DNA of 64,000 nt from the NCBI GenBank assembly GCA_030744755.1, contig JASLPY010000011.1:1-64000 (forward strand), read 5' to 3'. Both the position numbers and the translations under genes were made by a program. Position 1 is the stretch's first letter. The number at the start of each line of letters is the position of its first letter. This DNA is from Kiritimatiellia bacterium (GTDB lineage: Bacteria > Verrucomicrobiota > Kiritimatiellia > UBA8416 > JADHWI01). Of this stretch, positions 54,653 through 63,675 are shown piece after piece. Under the pieces are notes generated by a model that was not told where the DNA came from, searched no databases, and saw nothing but the letters and a program-made list of their open reading frames with translations.

Positions 54653-54853
54653 TGCCTTACGGAACTCGTCGCAGATAGTTGCTCCAGCCAGGATGTGTCT
54701 GAACGTGAGGTCCTGGAAGTTGTTATGGAGTGGAAAAAGCGTCATCGTCCACCTCTTGATGAAGTTGACGTGGCGGAAGCGGTTCGGAACCTCGGCATTC
54801 TAGACTGGATCCACGTGAAACCCACGCCAGACCTTGTTCCGGAATCGGCATGA
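54653..54853 (+). pseudogene. fragment of a small unknown protein
   Basis: Open after a stop codon at 54650-54652; reads EREVLEVVMEWKKRHRPPLD and then AVRNLGILDWIHVKPTPDL to a TGA. The pattern resembles the C-terminus of a small uncharacterised family in other bacteria (recollection, not searched). It may be truncated; an ATG at 54725 would give only 42 residues. Confidence 0.35.
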
Positions 54854-54960
54854 TCTTATTCTCCGCGCTGGTCCGGCACGGAATAGACGATGCTTATGCA
54901 GAGGTGCGCATATGCACTTCCCGACAAGTTACTTGGTCCCAGAACCCAACAATCCATTCC

Positions 54961-54990
54961 CATCCGCGTTCATCCGCGCCCATCCGCGGT
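54961..54990. repeat. three tandem decamers
   Basis: CATCCGCGTT, CATCCGCGCC and CATCCGCGGT stand in tandem, differing at the last two positions. They lie in the gap before the PEP-phosphotransferase gene. Confidence 0.6.
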
Positions 54991-55018
54991 TAAACTCTCT
55001 GTTTATGAGATGTTCGGG

Positions 55019-56680
55019 CTAGATCGAGAATGTGACGGGGGAGCCTGGGATTTCGATGCCTTTGAGCTCGGCGATAGCGTGTCTTACATCCGGGATTCTT
55101 CTGGGGCTGACGCTGACCCGGTTTATCCCCGCGCTTACCAGCCGGTCGATGAATCGGGGGTAACCTGCCAGTTCCCCACACACGGAAAGTGGCTTGCCCG
55201 CCTCCTCCGCCGCAATGGAAATGGTGCGAATCAGGTTCCAGAATACCGGACGGTCCGGGTTGTAGTCGTAGGAAACCAGATCGTTTTCGCGGTCTACCGC
55301 GAATAGGTACTGGGTGAGATCGTTCGTCCCGATGCTGGCAAAATCTGCGTGCATCATGATTTCATCTGCCTGCAGGCAGGCCGACGGAACCTCGAACATG
55401 GCTCCATGCCGTATAACTCCGAAAGGAATATCGCAGATCGAATCCATAAACGCCTGTTTCATGTCGAGAAACTGACGCGCATCCACGATCATGGGATACA
55501 TCACGTGCACTCGACCACCAATCGAGGTTCTTGCGAGCGCCCTGGCCTGGGTTCTCAGGATGTCCTTCTTCCCCAGCAGAAAACGTGAACCACGCCACCC
55601 CAGTGACGGATTCTCTTCTTCCGGAATGCCCATAAACGGGAGCTTTTTATCGCTGCCGAAGTCGAACAGTCTGAAGACAACCATCTTCCCTGCCATAGCA
55701 CTGGCTACGGTGAGGTACCTATCTAAAAGCTCGTCTTCTGTCAGGAGTTGACCGGCGGCAATGATCTCAAATTCCGTCCGGTAGAGGCCTATCCCCTCGG
55801 CCTGCATTTCAACACATGCCTCAATATCGGAGGCCCAGTTGATGTTGGCCTGTACCTTGAAATCATCCACCGGCGCGACGGCTTCGGGAACCCCGCGTTT
55901 CTGCAGATCCTCGGCCCTCGCGTTCGACATGGTATCGTCGCTCGGCCAGATCACGACTTCGCCGGATTCACCGTCCACCAGGAGCTCCGTGCCACAACCC
56001 ACCATGTCACGAATTCCGTGCAATCCGCTGACGGCAGGAATGCCAAGAGAGCGCGCCAGGATCGCCGCGTGCGAGTTGACTCCACCGTGTTCCGTCACAA
56101 ACGCGATGGTAAGATTGGGGTCTACGTCCACGGTCAGGCTCGGAGTAAGCTCTCCCGCAACAATGACGCGATTGCGCCCCCGCCGGCACTGACCACTATC
56201 ACACTTCAGGGTCGGACGAATATCACCCATGACATCAAGAAGACGACGCCTTATCTCTCCGAAATCGCTCGCCCTGGCCTTGATGTACTCGTCATCCAGC
56301 GCCATCAGCTTCGACTCATACGTGTCGAGGACATGGGCGATCGCAAACTCGGCGTTCACGCCTTCCTCGTTCACCGCCTTGATGATGTCATCCAGAAGTT
56401 GTGGATCCTCAAGGATCATCTTGTGCGCTACGAAGATCTCAGCTTCCGCAGGTCCGATGTTCTTCTCCACTTTACCCCTGATTTCCTCGAGCTGCCCGCG
56501 GGAAATCTCCATGGCCCGCTTCACCCTGACTATCTCGAGATCGATACCCGTCCCTTCAACCTTGTACATGGGCATGGTTCTGTGGCGGTTCTCGTTGAAC
56601 ATGCACACTTTGCCCACGGCGCAACCCTTGCTGAGCGCCAGGCCTTCAAGTGTGGTTTCGCGATGTATCGTCTCAGCCAT
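55019..56680 (-). CDS. ptsI: phosphoenolpyruvate-protein phosphotransferase (enzyme I)
   Basis: A 553-residue enzyme I of the PTS family. The active His lies in EHGGVNSHAAILARS near 190, the PEP-binding region is FRLFDFGSDKKLP near 300, and the C-terminus has IGTNDLTQYLFAVDR and SVCGELAGYP. HPr and permease genes are absent locally, so it may serve a regulatory or nitrogen-type PTS. The start at 56680 overlaps the flavo-diiron gene by 8 bp. Confidence 0.9.
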   Translation of the reverse strand: MAETIHRETTLEGLALSKGCAVGKVCMFNENRHRTMPMYKVEGTGIDLEIVRVKRAMEISRGQLEEIRGKVEKNIGPAEAEIFVAHKMILEDPQLLDDIIKAVNEEGVNAEFAIAHVLDTYESKLMALDDEYIKARASDFGEIRRRLLDVMGDIRPTLKCDSGQCRRGRNRVIVAGELTPSLTVDVDPNLTIAFVTEHGGVNSHAAILARSLGIPAVSGLHGIRDMVGCGTELLVDGESGEVVIWPSDDTMSNARAEDLQKRGVPEAVAPVDDFKVQANINWASDIEACVEMQAEGIGLYRTEFEIIAAGQLLTEDELLDRYLTVASAMAGKMVVFRLFDFGSDKKLPFMGIPEEENPSLGWRGSRFLLGKKDILRTQARALARTSIGGRVHVMYPMIVDARQFLDMKQAFMDSICDIPFGVIRHGAMFEVPSACLQADEIMMHADFASIGTNDLTQYLFAVDRENDLVSYDYNPDRPVFWNLIRTISIAAEEAGKPLSVCGELAGYPRFIDRLVSAGINRVSVSPRRIPDVRHAIAELKGIEIPGSPVTFSI

Positions 56681-57863
56681 CGTCACCTTTCGCCGCAATG
56701 TCCGCAAGCTCCCTGCCGGCAACCCTGCATTCTTCCAATATCTCTTGAGTCGGAGCGAACTGGGACTGTATCGGCTCCCTGATGATATTGAACTTCATAT
56801 CGTTCAGGTAAGTCTCGATGTCTTTTGCGGCTCCCTTCGACCATCCATATGACCCGAATACAACACAGGATTTGTCCGATGGTCTCAGGCCCTTGAGATA
56901 CGTCAGTGCGGCGGCCATCTCCGGCATCAGGGTCTGGTTCAAGGTTGGAGATCCGAAGGCAACCGCCGCGGAATCGAGAACTTCCGTTGCAATGTTGGTT
57001 ATGTTCGTGGCGCGCACGTGGATAAGCCTTGCATCGATTTCTCTCTCCTGTGCGCCCCTCAGCACGGCAATGGCCATCTTCTCTGTGCTTTTCCACATTG
57101 TGTCGTAGATCACCAGCACCTTTGCTCGGTTCTTGTGGGCCACCCAATCCTCGTAGGCCGTAATAATGTCGCCGATATTCTTCTGCCAGATCACCCCGTG
57201 GCTGGGCGCGATCATCTCGATCTGCATCTCGGCTGCTCTCTCAAGCACACGGGCAATCGGACGCGTGTAAAGCATCACGATGTTGGCGAAGTACTTCTTC
57301 GCCTCTTCCATCACGGTATCCAGCGGCTCCTGGTAGTCAAACCTGTAGGCAGAAGCCAGGTGCTGACCAAAAGCGTCCATGGAAAACAGGATGTGATCTT
57401 CCTGAACATACGTGAACATGGATTCAGGCCAGTGCACCATGGGAGTATTCATAAAGCTCAGTGTCCTCTTGCCGAGGGACAGGGTATCTCCATCGGTGAC
57501 AATCTTGAATTTCCATGACGCCGTATCGAAATGCTTGGCAAGCGAATCACGGCATTTCGCATTACAGACCAGCTCGGCATCCGGACAAATCTTCATTACC
57601 TCCGGCAGGGCCCCTGAGTGATCGGGCTCCGCGTGATTGCACACCACGTAAGAGATCTTCTCCGGCTCAACAAAATCAGAGATGTGCGCCAGGAGTTGAG
57701 CGGCAAATCGATCCTTAACGGAATCGATCAATGCAATCTTCTCATCCCTTATCAGGTAGGCATTGTACGAGGACCCGCGCTCCGTTGCATAACCGTGAAA
57801 GTCACGTACAGTCCAGTCAATATGACCAACCCAGTCAATTCCTTCTACAAGACTAGTTCTCAT
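56673..57863 (-). CDS. A-type flavo-diiron protein (oxygen/NO reductase)
   Basis: A 396-residue FprA/Roo-type flavoprotein. The metallo-beta-lactamase-like domain carries diiron ligands CNHAEPDHSGA and VHWPESMFTY, with SHG near 225. A flavodoxin domain follows (VLVIYDTMWKSTEKMA, FGSPTLNQT). It reduces O2 to water, or NO to N2O, taking electrons through rubredoxin, which is encoded 11 kb away. Its 3' end overlaps ptsI, an unusual partner. Confidence 0.92.
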   Translation of the reverse strand: MRTSLVEGIDWVGHIDWTVRDFHGYATERGSSYNAYLIRDEKIALIDSVKDRFAAQLLAHISDFVEPEKISYVVCNHAEPDHSGALPEVMKICPDAELVCNAKCRDSLAKHFDTASWKFKIVTDGDTLSLGKRTLSFMNTPMVHWPESMFTYVQEDHILFSMDAFGQHLASAYRFDYQEPLDTVMEEAKKYFANIVMLYTRPIARVLERAAEMQIEMIAPSHGVIWQKNIGDIITAYEDWVAHKNRAKVLVIYDTMWKSTEKMAIAVLRGAQEREIDARLIHVRATNITNIATEVLDSAAVAFGSPTLNQTLMPEMAAALTYLKGLRPSDKSCVVFGSYGWSKGAAKDIETYLNDMKFNIIREPIQSQFAPTQEILEECRVAGRELADIAAKGDDG

Positions 57864-57922
57864 TTTTTATCCAGTTCTCCAAGTATGCTTGACAACACCG
57901 ACTCTAGGTTGAGCGCCCGGGA

Positions 57923-60106
57923 CTACCCGTCGGGTTGTCCGCGGAACTTCTTCTCGCGGAGGAATGTAGCAAGTTCAGCCGCGTCGGTCATAGGTTTTTT
58001 GCACGCATAGTTCTCGCACACGTAGGCCGTTGCAACCCCGCCAACACTATTTCTGCCTTCAAACAGTGGTGTATCCATACGCCCGTCAGACGCGGTATCA
58101 AGCAACGCCACAACGCGGTTCGGGTTATACGTGCCCCTTACGGCCCGCAGCATTTCTTCGGTATCCTTGGCGCCTTTCTTGCCAACTACTACGATCTCGG
58201 TGGAAGGCGACAGGTATGCATCGGCAACTGCGACGAGATTGTGACATGCCGAAGGGTAACTGTTTATGACCGTGCTGAAGACCTCCAGCGTCTTTTCGGC
58301 CAACTCCACATACTCCTTCTTTCCAGTGACCCTTCCCAACCTCAGGCATGCCTTTGCCGCCACGGCATTACCGGAAGGAGTTGATCCGTCGAAGTAGGGT
58401 TTGGTGCGAACGAGCAGGTTGTCATGCTTCCCCGAGGTAAAGAAGAAGCCCCCGGACGTTCCATCCCAGAACAGGTCCTTCATTTGTTCCACCAGTTTCT
58501 CCGCTACGGCAATTCTGTCGGGGTTAAAGTCGGCCTCGTACAGGTCAATAAGCGCATTGATCAGATTCCCGTAGTCATCCAGGTATCCGTCCACACTTGC
58601 CTTGTCGCCCCGGAATGTATGACGAAGCTGGCTTCCATTCATCATCCTGGTCAGTATGTGTTGTGCCGCCTTTTCGGCACCTTCGAGAAAGCGCTTCTCC
58701 CCGAACACCTGGTAGCCCCGCGCCAGGCTCGAGATCATCAGCGCATTCCACGAAACCAGTATTTTGTCATCCCGGCCCGGGGCTATCCTCTTCGCACGCT
58801 CGGGAACGAGTTTCTCACGCAGCAAGTCGATACGTTTCAGCAGTTCGCCCTGCTTCAGCTTGTGCTCTTCTGCGAATCTGGCGGCCGACACGGGAATGTT
58901 GAGGATGTTGTGTTCCTCGAAGTTTCCTTCTTCCGAGACCCCGAAGTACTCGCAGAACAGTTTTGAATCACCGGCGCCCAGGGTCTTGTCTATTTCGCCC
59001 TTGGACCATACGTAGTACTTGCCCTCTACGCCTTCGCTGTCAGCATCTTCGGCGGAATGAAATCCCCCGGTGTTGTCGCGCATCTCGTTCAGAACGTAGT
59101 CCATCACTTCTCTTGCTATCCGGCGATACCAGTCATCACCGGTAACAAGGTAGGCGTCGGTATACGACGAGCTCAGGAGTGCGTTGTCATAGAGCATCTT
59201 CTCGAAATGGGGAACCAGCCATTCATGGTCCACCGAGTAACGATGAAAACCTCCACCAAGCTGATCGTACATTCCTCCCTGGGCCATCTTGTCGAGCGTG
59301 TGGGTGACCATTTCGAGAATCTTTGCATTGCCGGTGCCCCGGAAATCTCGCAGCAACAGACCGATTCCCGCACTCGGGGGAAACTTCGGAGCCCTTCCGA
59401 AACCACCCCAGACCGGGTCGAATTGCGTCTCAAGTCCGGATACTGCGTCCTTCAATGCTGATTCGTTAAGGCTCCCGCTGCCTGGCGGAACCTCTTCGCG
59501 CTGCTTTAACGCCTCGGTAAGCCGAGTTGCGTCCTTTAGAACATCCGCATTCTGTTCTTCCCACACCTTGGCGACCTGCGTGAGAAGCGACTTGAAGCCC
59601 GGTCGACCGTACATGTCCTCGGGAGGGAAATAGGTACCACCGAAAAACGGTCTGAGATCGGGCGTCAGGAAGACCGATAAGGGCCACCCTCCGGAGCCCG
59701 TGAGCATCTGGACGGCTTTCATGTATATCGCGTCTACACCGGGGCGCTCTTCACGATCCACCTTGATTGAAATGAACTTGTTGTTCAGGATAGCCGCAAT
59801 CTCGTCACTCTCAAACGATTCACGTTCCATCACGTGACACCAGTGGCAGGACGAGTATCCTATGGAAAGAAAGATCGGCTTGTTCTCTTTTTGCGCCTTT
59901 TCGAATGCTTCACTTCCCCACGGATACCATTGCACCGGATTGTACGCATGCTGTAGCAAGTACGGACTGGTCTCTCCTATCAGATGATTTGGACGCCTAT
60001 CCGATTTGCCGTGCCCTTCTCCCGGGCTGACAACTGTTGACTCAGCACACGACGTCACGATAGCCGCCATTCCGATTCCGGCCAGTAGTATGGTGAATCT
60101 GCACAC
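57923..60106 (-). CDS. DUF255 thioredoxin-domain lipoprotein (SSP411/YyaL family)
   Basis: A 727-residue protein. GTG at 60106 with GGAGG 8 nt upstream gives a lipoprotein signal, [14 protein letters not shown], with Cys20 as lipid site. The thioredoxin-like domain shows [18 protein letters not shown] and is followed by an alpha-toroid region ([35 protein letters not shown]), as in SSP411/YyaL proteins. Those are usually cytoplasmic, so an exported lipid-anchored copy is notable. The reaction is unknown. Confidence 0.88.
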   Translation of the reverse strand: MCRFTILLAGIGMAAIVTSCAESTVVSPGEGHGKSDRRPNHLIGETSPYLLQHAYNPVQWYPWGSEAFEKAQKENKPIFLSIGYSSCHWCHVMERESFESDEIAAILNNKFISIKVDREERPGVDAIYMKAVQMLTGSGGWPLSVFLTPDLRPFFGGTYFPPEDMYGRPGFKSLLTQVAKVWEEQNADVLKDATRLTEALKQREEVPPGSGSLNESALKDAVSGLETQFDPVWGGFGRAPKFPPSAGIGLLLRDFRGTGNAKILEMVTHTLDKMAQGGMYDQLGGGFHRYSVDHEWLVPHFEKMLYDNALLSSSYTDAYLVTGDDWYRRIAREVMDYVLNEMRDNTGGFHSAEDADSEGVEGKYYVWSKGEIDKTLGAGDSKLFCEYFGVSEEGNFEEHNILNIPVSAARFAEEHKLKQGELLKRIDLLREKLVPERAKRIAPGRDDKILVSWNALMISSLARGYQVFGEKRFLEGAEKAAQHILTRMMNGSQLRHTFRGDKASVDGYLDDYGNLINALIDLYEADFNPDRIAVAEKLVEQMKDLFWDGTSGGFFFTSGKHDNLLVRTKPYFDGSTPSGNAVAAKACLRLGRVTGKKEYVELAEKTLEVFSTVINSYPSACHNLVAVADAYLSPSTEIVVVGKKGAKDTEEMLRAVRGTYNPNRVVALLDTASDGRMDTPLFEGRNSVGGVATAYVCENYACKKPMTDAAELATFLREKKFRGQPDG

Positions 60107-60130
60107 AAAACTATCCTCCGATCTGTTCAA

Positions 60131-60451
60131 CGAAAACCGGGCGAGACCGCATGGCCCCGCCCCTCTTCACTTTCAACTTCCCGCCTCTTGTGCCCGAAAC
60201 CGGATGATCGGCTACAGATTCAATGCTGTGCGCTATCAATTGGCATTGATTCTGCCGTCCAGTCACACGGTCCGCGAGGCCGCGGACCCTCCCCTGCAAA
60301 GCACCTCTGCCGCTCCTGTTTGTCCCTTATTTCACTCGCTCTCGTCGCAAGTTCTTCGGTGCCCTTTCGGTTCTCCATCCGACATGAGTATGGTTCCTTG
60401 TGACTATCTCTCTGAGGCCCTTGTTACGGGCTCTTTTTCGCGCCGTAGTTC
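60131..60451. other. 321-bp intergenic region
   Basis: No convincing gene. It contains the REP-type hairpin at 60269-60292. A 42-codon basic frame overlaps the stop of the thioredoxin gene but shows no recognisable pattern. Confidence 0.5.
60269..60292 (-). repeat. REP-type stem-loop, GGAG class
   Basis: Minus strand: GGAG, perfect 8-bp stem GGTCCGCG/CGCGGACC, loop GCCT. It has the same 4+8+4+8 nt layout as the other elements. Confidence 0.55.
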
Positions 60452-61009
60452 TCATTCTTTCCCACCTTTCACAAGACTCTTGATATGTTTAACGTAGGCC
60501 TCGGGTCCACCGGCCTGATATCCGGTGCGGGCCAGAACTTTGCCATCTTTATCAAGTAACAGCACGGTGGGGTATCCCCTGATCCCGTACTTTTCCGCCA
60601 ACTCCGCGTTCTGCTTTACAACATTATCGGCAAGCTTCTTTCTCGCCGGGAAGTCGGCAAGAAACAGTACGAGATTTGATTTAGCATATTCCTGAAATTC
60701 CTTCTTCGAAAATACCTCGTTGTCCAGTTTGATGCACCAGCCACACCAGTCGGATCCGGAGAAATCTGCAAGGATGGGAATATTCTTCTCGGCAGACCGT
60801 TTTTTTGCTCCTTCAAAATCTGTAGACCAACCCTCGTCCGCCGAGATTTCGGTCTTGGTTTCGGCCTCAGGCTTGGTTTCGACTTCGGTCTTGGTTTCGG
60901 CCTCAGGCTTGGTTTCGACTTCGGCCTTGGTCTCGGTCTCGGTCTCGGTCTCGGTCTGACAACCCACAATAAGTAATCCAGCCACTGCTATTAAAAACGC
61001 TTTCCTCAT
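60452..61009 (-). CDS. thioredoxin-fold lipoprotein with Glu/Thr repeat linker
   Basis: A 185-residue protein. Lipobox LLIVGC with Cys17, then a linker of TETETETETKAEVETKPEAE type made of two near-identical 12-residue repeats, then a thioredoxin domain with GSDWCGWCIKLD (CxxC) and a cis-Pro in GIRGYPTVLLLD. Likely exported disulfide or peroxide reductase, perhaps served by DsbD. The linker DNA is a microsatellite-like tract (GGTCTC units) and may change length. GGAGGAGG precedes ATG. Confidence 0.85.
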   Translation of the reverse strand: MRKAFLIAVAGLLIVGCQTETETETETKAEVETKPEAETKTEVETKPEAETKTEISADEGWSTDFEGAKKRSAEKNIPILADFSGSDWCGWCIKLDNEVFSKKEFQEYAKSNLVLFLADFPARKKLADNVVKQNAELAEKYGIRGYPTVLLLDKDGKVLARTGYQAGGPEAYVKHIKSLVKGGKE

Positions 61010-61093
61010 TGGTCTTTCCTCCTCCTTTTTACCGTAGTGCTTTCTTCGACCCGGCCAATCCCTCGTTTTTCGCCGGGCAGTTCCAGCTTCTGC

Positions 61094-61357
61094 TTAGAAC
61101 CACAGGCCCGAGGCCTGGTGCGACATCTTTTCCTTCTTTGCCTGCGCCCTCATCTTATATGCGCAATCCCTTACCACGCCGTACAATACAGCGCATCCGT
61201 CATCCTTACTCGCAGCTTCTCCTTCATCTGCAAGGATAGTGAGCTCCCTGGCCAGGTCCAGAGTTTTTCGGATGTTTTCGTTACACACTCTAACGGCTCG
61301 ATCAGTCGCTACATTTTTTGACCTTGTATTATTCAAAGTGGTTGTCTCCATAGCCAT
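61094..61357 (-). CDS. small conserved-looking helical protein, sigma54-controlled
   Basis: An 87-residue helical protein (AVRVCNENIRKTLDLARELT; CAVLYGVVRDCAYKMRAQAKKE). Three Cys residues are present. Similar small proteins occur near sigma54 regulators in related anaerobes (recollection, not searched). The promoter is a sigma54 site 37 bp upstream of the ATG, and the sigma54 activator gene lies just beyond. Function unknown; a candidate sensor or effector of the circuit. Confidence 0.65.
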   Translation of the reverse strand: MAMETTTLNNTRSKNVATDRAVRVCNENIRKTLDLARELTILADEGEAASKDDGCAVLYGVVRDCAYKMRAQAKKEKMSHQASGLWF

Positions 61358-61393
61358 TGTAGTTTACTCCCCACAATTCTGCCGTAGGTCTGA

Positions 61394-61409
61394 TGCTAGA
61401 GTCGTGCCA
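61394..61409 (-). promoter_or_regulatory. sigma54-type -24/-12 promoter of the 87-residue gene
   Basis: Minus strand TGGCACG-ACTC-TAGCA: a full -24 match and GG-N10-GC spacing; the -12 element has one mismatch. The start codon is 37 nt further on. Confidence 0.68.
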
Positions 61410-61613
61410 ACTTGGCGGGGCTCTGACCTTCAGGCGCTGTAATATACTGGGAATAAGTCGGTTATGGCGGCCGGAGCGCCTCGAGAAACCCGTCTATGTA
61501 TCACTTAGGTGGTGTCAGTCGGGACAATGAGACACGAATTCGGAGGTCGGAGGACAGAGGTCAGAGATCGGAATTGGGGCCTTGGACGCCAGGTAGAGAT
61601 CTATCTTCTCCAT

Positions 61614-61637
61614 GTAGCCGCGGGCGCCGGCCCGTTG
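61614..61637 (+). repeat. REP-type stem-loop, GTAG class
   Basis: GTAG, stem CCGCGGGC/GCCCGTTG (two imperfect pairs), loop GCCG. 27 of 31 nt match the copy at 47707-47737, and a stem pair has changed on both sides. Confidence 0.55.
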
Positions 61638-61674
61638 AGGGGAAATGGGAGAGACCGGTTGAATCCAGCTTGGC

Positions 61675-63441
61675 TCAGCCATCGACTTCAATGTCATCAA
61701 GAAAGCGGTACAACGTGGCCCTGGATACTCCCAGTAGCTGTGCGGCCTCGACTTTGTTGCCGTTAGTTTCGTCCAGTGCGGCCCGGACGGATGCGACATC
61801 CAGCTTCCGCTTGCGTCGCTTGATGGGCGCTGCAGCGTGCATGTCGATGCCGCGTCGTGGGGGAGGAAGGTGTTCGGGCCTGATAACGTTATCCTTGCAC
61901 TTTATCATGGCGAACTGAATCCAGTTCTGCAGCTCGCGGATGTTCCCCGGCCATTCGTATCCCAGCATCAAATCCAGTGTCTCCGGAGCCACGGTTACTC
62001 CTTCGCGACCGGTATCTTCGCAGGCTCTCTTCAGGATGTGATCGACAAGAAGCGGGATATCGTTTCTTTTCTCTCTCAGGGGAGGGAGCCATAGAGGAAC
62101 AACACTCAGGCGGTAGTAGAGGTCTTCACGGAATCTCCCCGCCTCAAGTTCTTTCCCTATATCCTTGTTCGTGGCACTGATAACCCTGACGTCTACCTTT
62201 ACGGTGGTCTCGCTGCCGACACGTTCAAACGTGCCATCCTGCAGAACTCTCAGTAGCCGTACCTGCATAGCCGGAGATATATCACCCACTTCATCCAGGA
62301 ATATCGTTCCGCCGCCAGCCAGCTCAAAGCGCCCCTTTTTGTCTCTTATCGCCCCCGTAAAGGCCCCTTTCACATGACCAAACAGCTCGCTCTCCAGCAG
62401 AGACTCGGGAAGCGCACCACAGTTAACGGGAACAAAAAGCTTGTTCGCGCGCAGGCCTTCGTTATGAATCGCTGCAGCAACGAGTTCCTTCCCCGTTCCG
62501 CTTTCGCCCTGCACCAGGACCGGGGCATTGGAGTCGGCAAGGTCACGAATCAGATCGAATACCTCGAGCATCTTGTCGTTTCGGCCAATTATTCCAGAGA
62601 AACTGTGTACGTTGCCGAGCCTGCGCGCCATTCGGCGCTCTCTCGTGACATCCTGGAACGTGGCGAGAATGCCTGTCTCCGTACCGTCGTTATCGATCAT
62701 CTTTTTGACGGACATGGTTACTACGCGCTTCTCGCCGGCCTTGGTGACGATATTCATTTCCTGGCCGGAGACCTCCGACACTGATTCGCTTACCTCACAG
62801 AACTGGCATTTTCCGCCGCAGAAATTCCCGGGAAACGCGTCGTGGCAATCATGGTTTATGACCTCATCACGAGAGTACCCCGTGATTTCCTCGGCCGCCG
62901 AGTTGAAATAGAATATCCGCCTGTCCATGTCGTGCGCGATGATGCCGTCGCTGATGTTGTCGACAATCATATCCGCCTGGCATTTGGCCCCCGCAAGCGC
63001 GTGGGCATAGCCGCGCGCGAACAGGTCTTCCACGAGACGCGCTATTTCGTCGCGCGTGCGCCGAAATACGGCCAGATCCTTCTCGTCAATGTCTCCACTC
63101 ATGGGTCCATGGTATGACACCTGGGAAGCGGGGTCCTCGAGATTCCAGTTCACCTTTATGGGGTTCCCGGCGAGGATAGGGCAGTCCCGGTTTGATTCTC
63201 TGCACATTGTGATGACCAGGTCGATGTCCTGGTTTTCCAAATCCGAAAGTTGCCGCGACTGTTGCTGCGAGATGTCTATGCCGACTTCCGACATCACCTT
63301 CACCGCTATCGGGTGGATCCTGCCCGCATGGGTTCCGGCACTCAACACCTCGGTATTGGGCTCGTTCCTTGCCCGGGCAAAACCCTCGGCCATATGGCTT
63401 CGTGACGAATCACTTGTGCAGAAAAGCAGCACCCTTGTCAT
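61675..63441 (-). CDS. sigma54 activator with ArsC-type phosphatase, PAS and Fis HTH domains
   Basis: A 588-residue enhancer-binding protein. Residues 1-140 are a low-molecular-weight phosphatase/arsenate-reductase domain: P-loop CTSDSSR (Cys8, Arg14), Cys80 and Cys87 in TMCRESNRDCPIL, and Asp-Pro in LEDPAS near 103. This is the three-Cys set of thioredoxin-coupled ArsC. A PAS domain follows (about 155-275) with an extra Cys knuckle CGGKCQFC. The AAA+ domain has Walker A GESGTGKE (312-319) and GAFTGA (359-364), the sigma54 contact. A Fis-type HTH ends the protein (KVEAAQLLGVSRATLYRFL). ATG at 63441 has GGGAG upstream. Confidence 0.92.
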   Translation of the reverse strand: MTRVLLFCTSDSSRSHMAEGFARARNEPNTEVLSAGTHAGRIHPIAVKVMSEVGIDISQQQSRQLSDLENQDIDLVITMCRESNRDCPILAGNPIKVNWNLEDPASQVSYHGPMSGDIDEKDLAVFRRTRDEIARLVEDLFARGYAHALAGAKCQADMIVDNISDGIIAHDMDRRIFYFNSAAEEITGYSRDEVINHDCHDAFPGNFCGGKCQFCEVSESVSEVSGQEMNIVTKAGEKRVVTMSVKKMIDNDGTETGILATFQDVTRERRMARRLGNVHSFSGIIGRNDKMLEVFDLIRDLADSNAPVLVQGESGTGKELVAAAIHNEGLRANKLFVPVNCGALPESLLESELFGHVKGAFTGAIRDKKGRFELAGGGTIFLDEVGDISPAMQVRLLRVLQDGTFERVGSETTVKVDVRVISATNKDIGKELEAGRFREDLYYRLSVVPLWLPPLREKRNDIPLLVDHILKRACEDTGREGVTVAPETLDLMLGYEWPGNIRELQNWIQFAMIKCKDNVIRPEHLPPPRRGIDMHAAAPIKRRKRKLDVASVRAALDETNGNKVEAAQLLGVSRATLYRFLDDIEVDG

Positions 63442-63675
63442 TTCACAAGTCTCCCAGATATGAACCGCCAATCGGTATCACCATGTTACCCGGTGGCACC
63501 GTCGGCTATCGTGGCAGACTGTATTACAGCAACTGCCCTCCTACCAGCAATAAAAGATCTGAATCCGCCGGCTCAAGTCCTCTTTTTCTTCTCAGGCATA
63601 TGTGGGCGGGCCACCCCGCCGTCCAGCTGGAAAACGGGCCATCCCTGTGGGTCGCCTACATTGGAGAGATTCATG
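63442..63675. repeat. intergenic region with GC-rich repeat, shared 18-mer
   Basis: No gene. The stretch at 63601-63618 repeats exactly 18 nt of the hairpin at 40301-40318, and surrounding sequence up to about 63659 can fold back imperfectly (GTGGGCG with CGCCTAC), so it is a diverged copy of the same element. Confidence 0.45.

Larger units (their letters stand above)
54118..55018. other. 901-bp region of gene scars upstream of the Wadjet operon
   Basis: No full gene is recognised. It holds a HigB-like stub at 54170-54232, a degraded +-strand frame ending in ILDWIHVKPTPDLVPESA (54653-54853) and a tandem decamer array at 54961-54990. It probably includes the promoter of jetA. Confidence 0.5.
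61358..61674. other. 317-bp intergenic region with sigma54 promoter and REP element
   Basis: No gene. It contains the sigma54 site (61394-61409), a GTGTC...GACAC dyad near 61510-61535, purine-rich GGAGGTC-type direct repeats near 61540-61570, and the REP-type stem-loop at 61614-61637. Confidence 0.55.

Noticed and set aside
54961-54990. Tandem decamers as a CRISPR or iteron origin
   Set aside because: Only three 10-bp units without spacers, no replication gene nearby.
55748-56782. 344-residue + strand frame opposite ptsI
   Set aside because: No motif; codon pattern is the shadow of enzyme I, whose motifs are complete.
60327-60455. 42-codon basic frame overlapping the thioredoxin lipoprotein stop
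   Set aside because: The ATGA overlap is attractive, but the composition is Arg-rich and pattern-free and it runs near the REP element.
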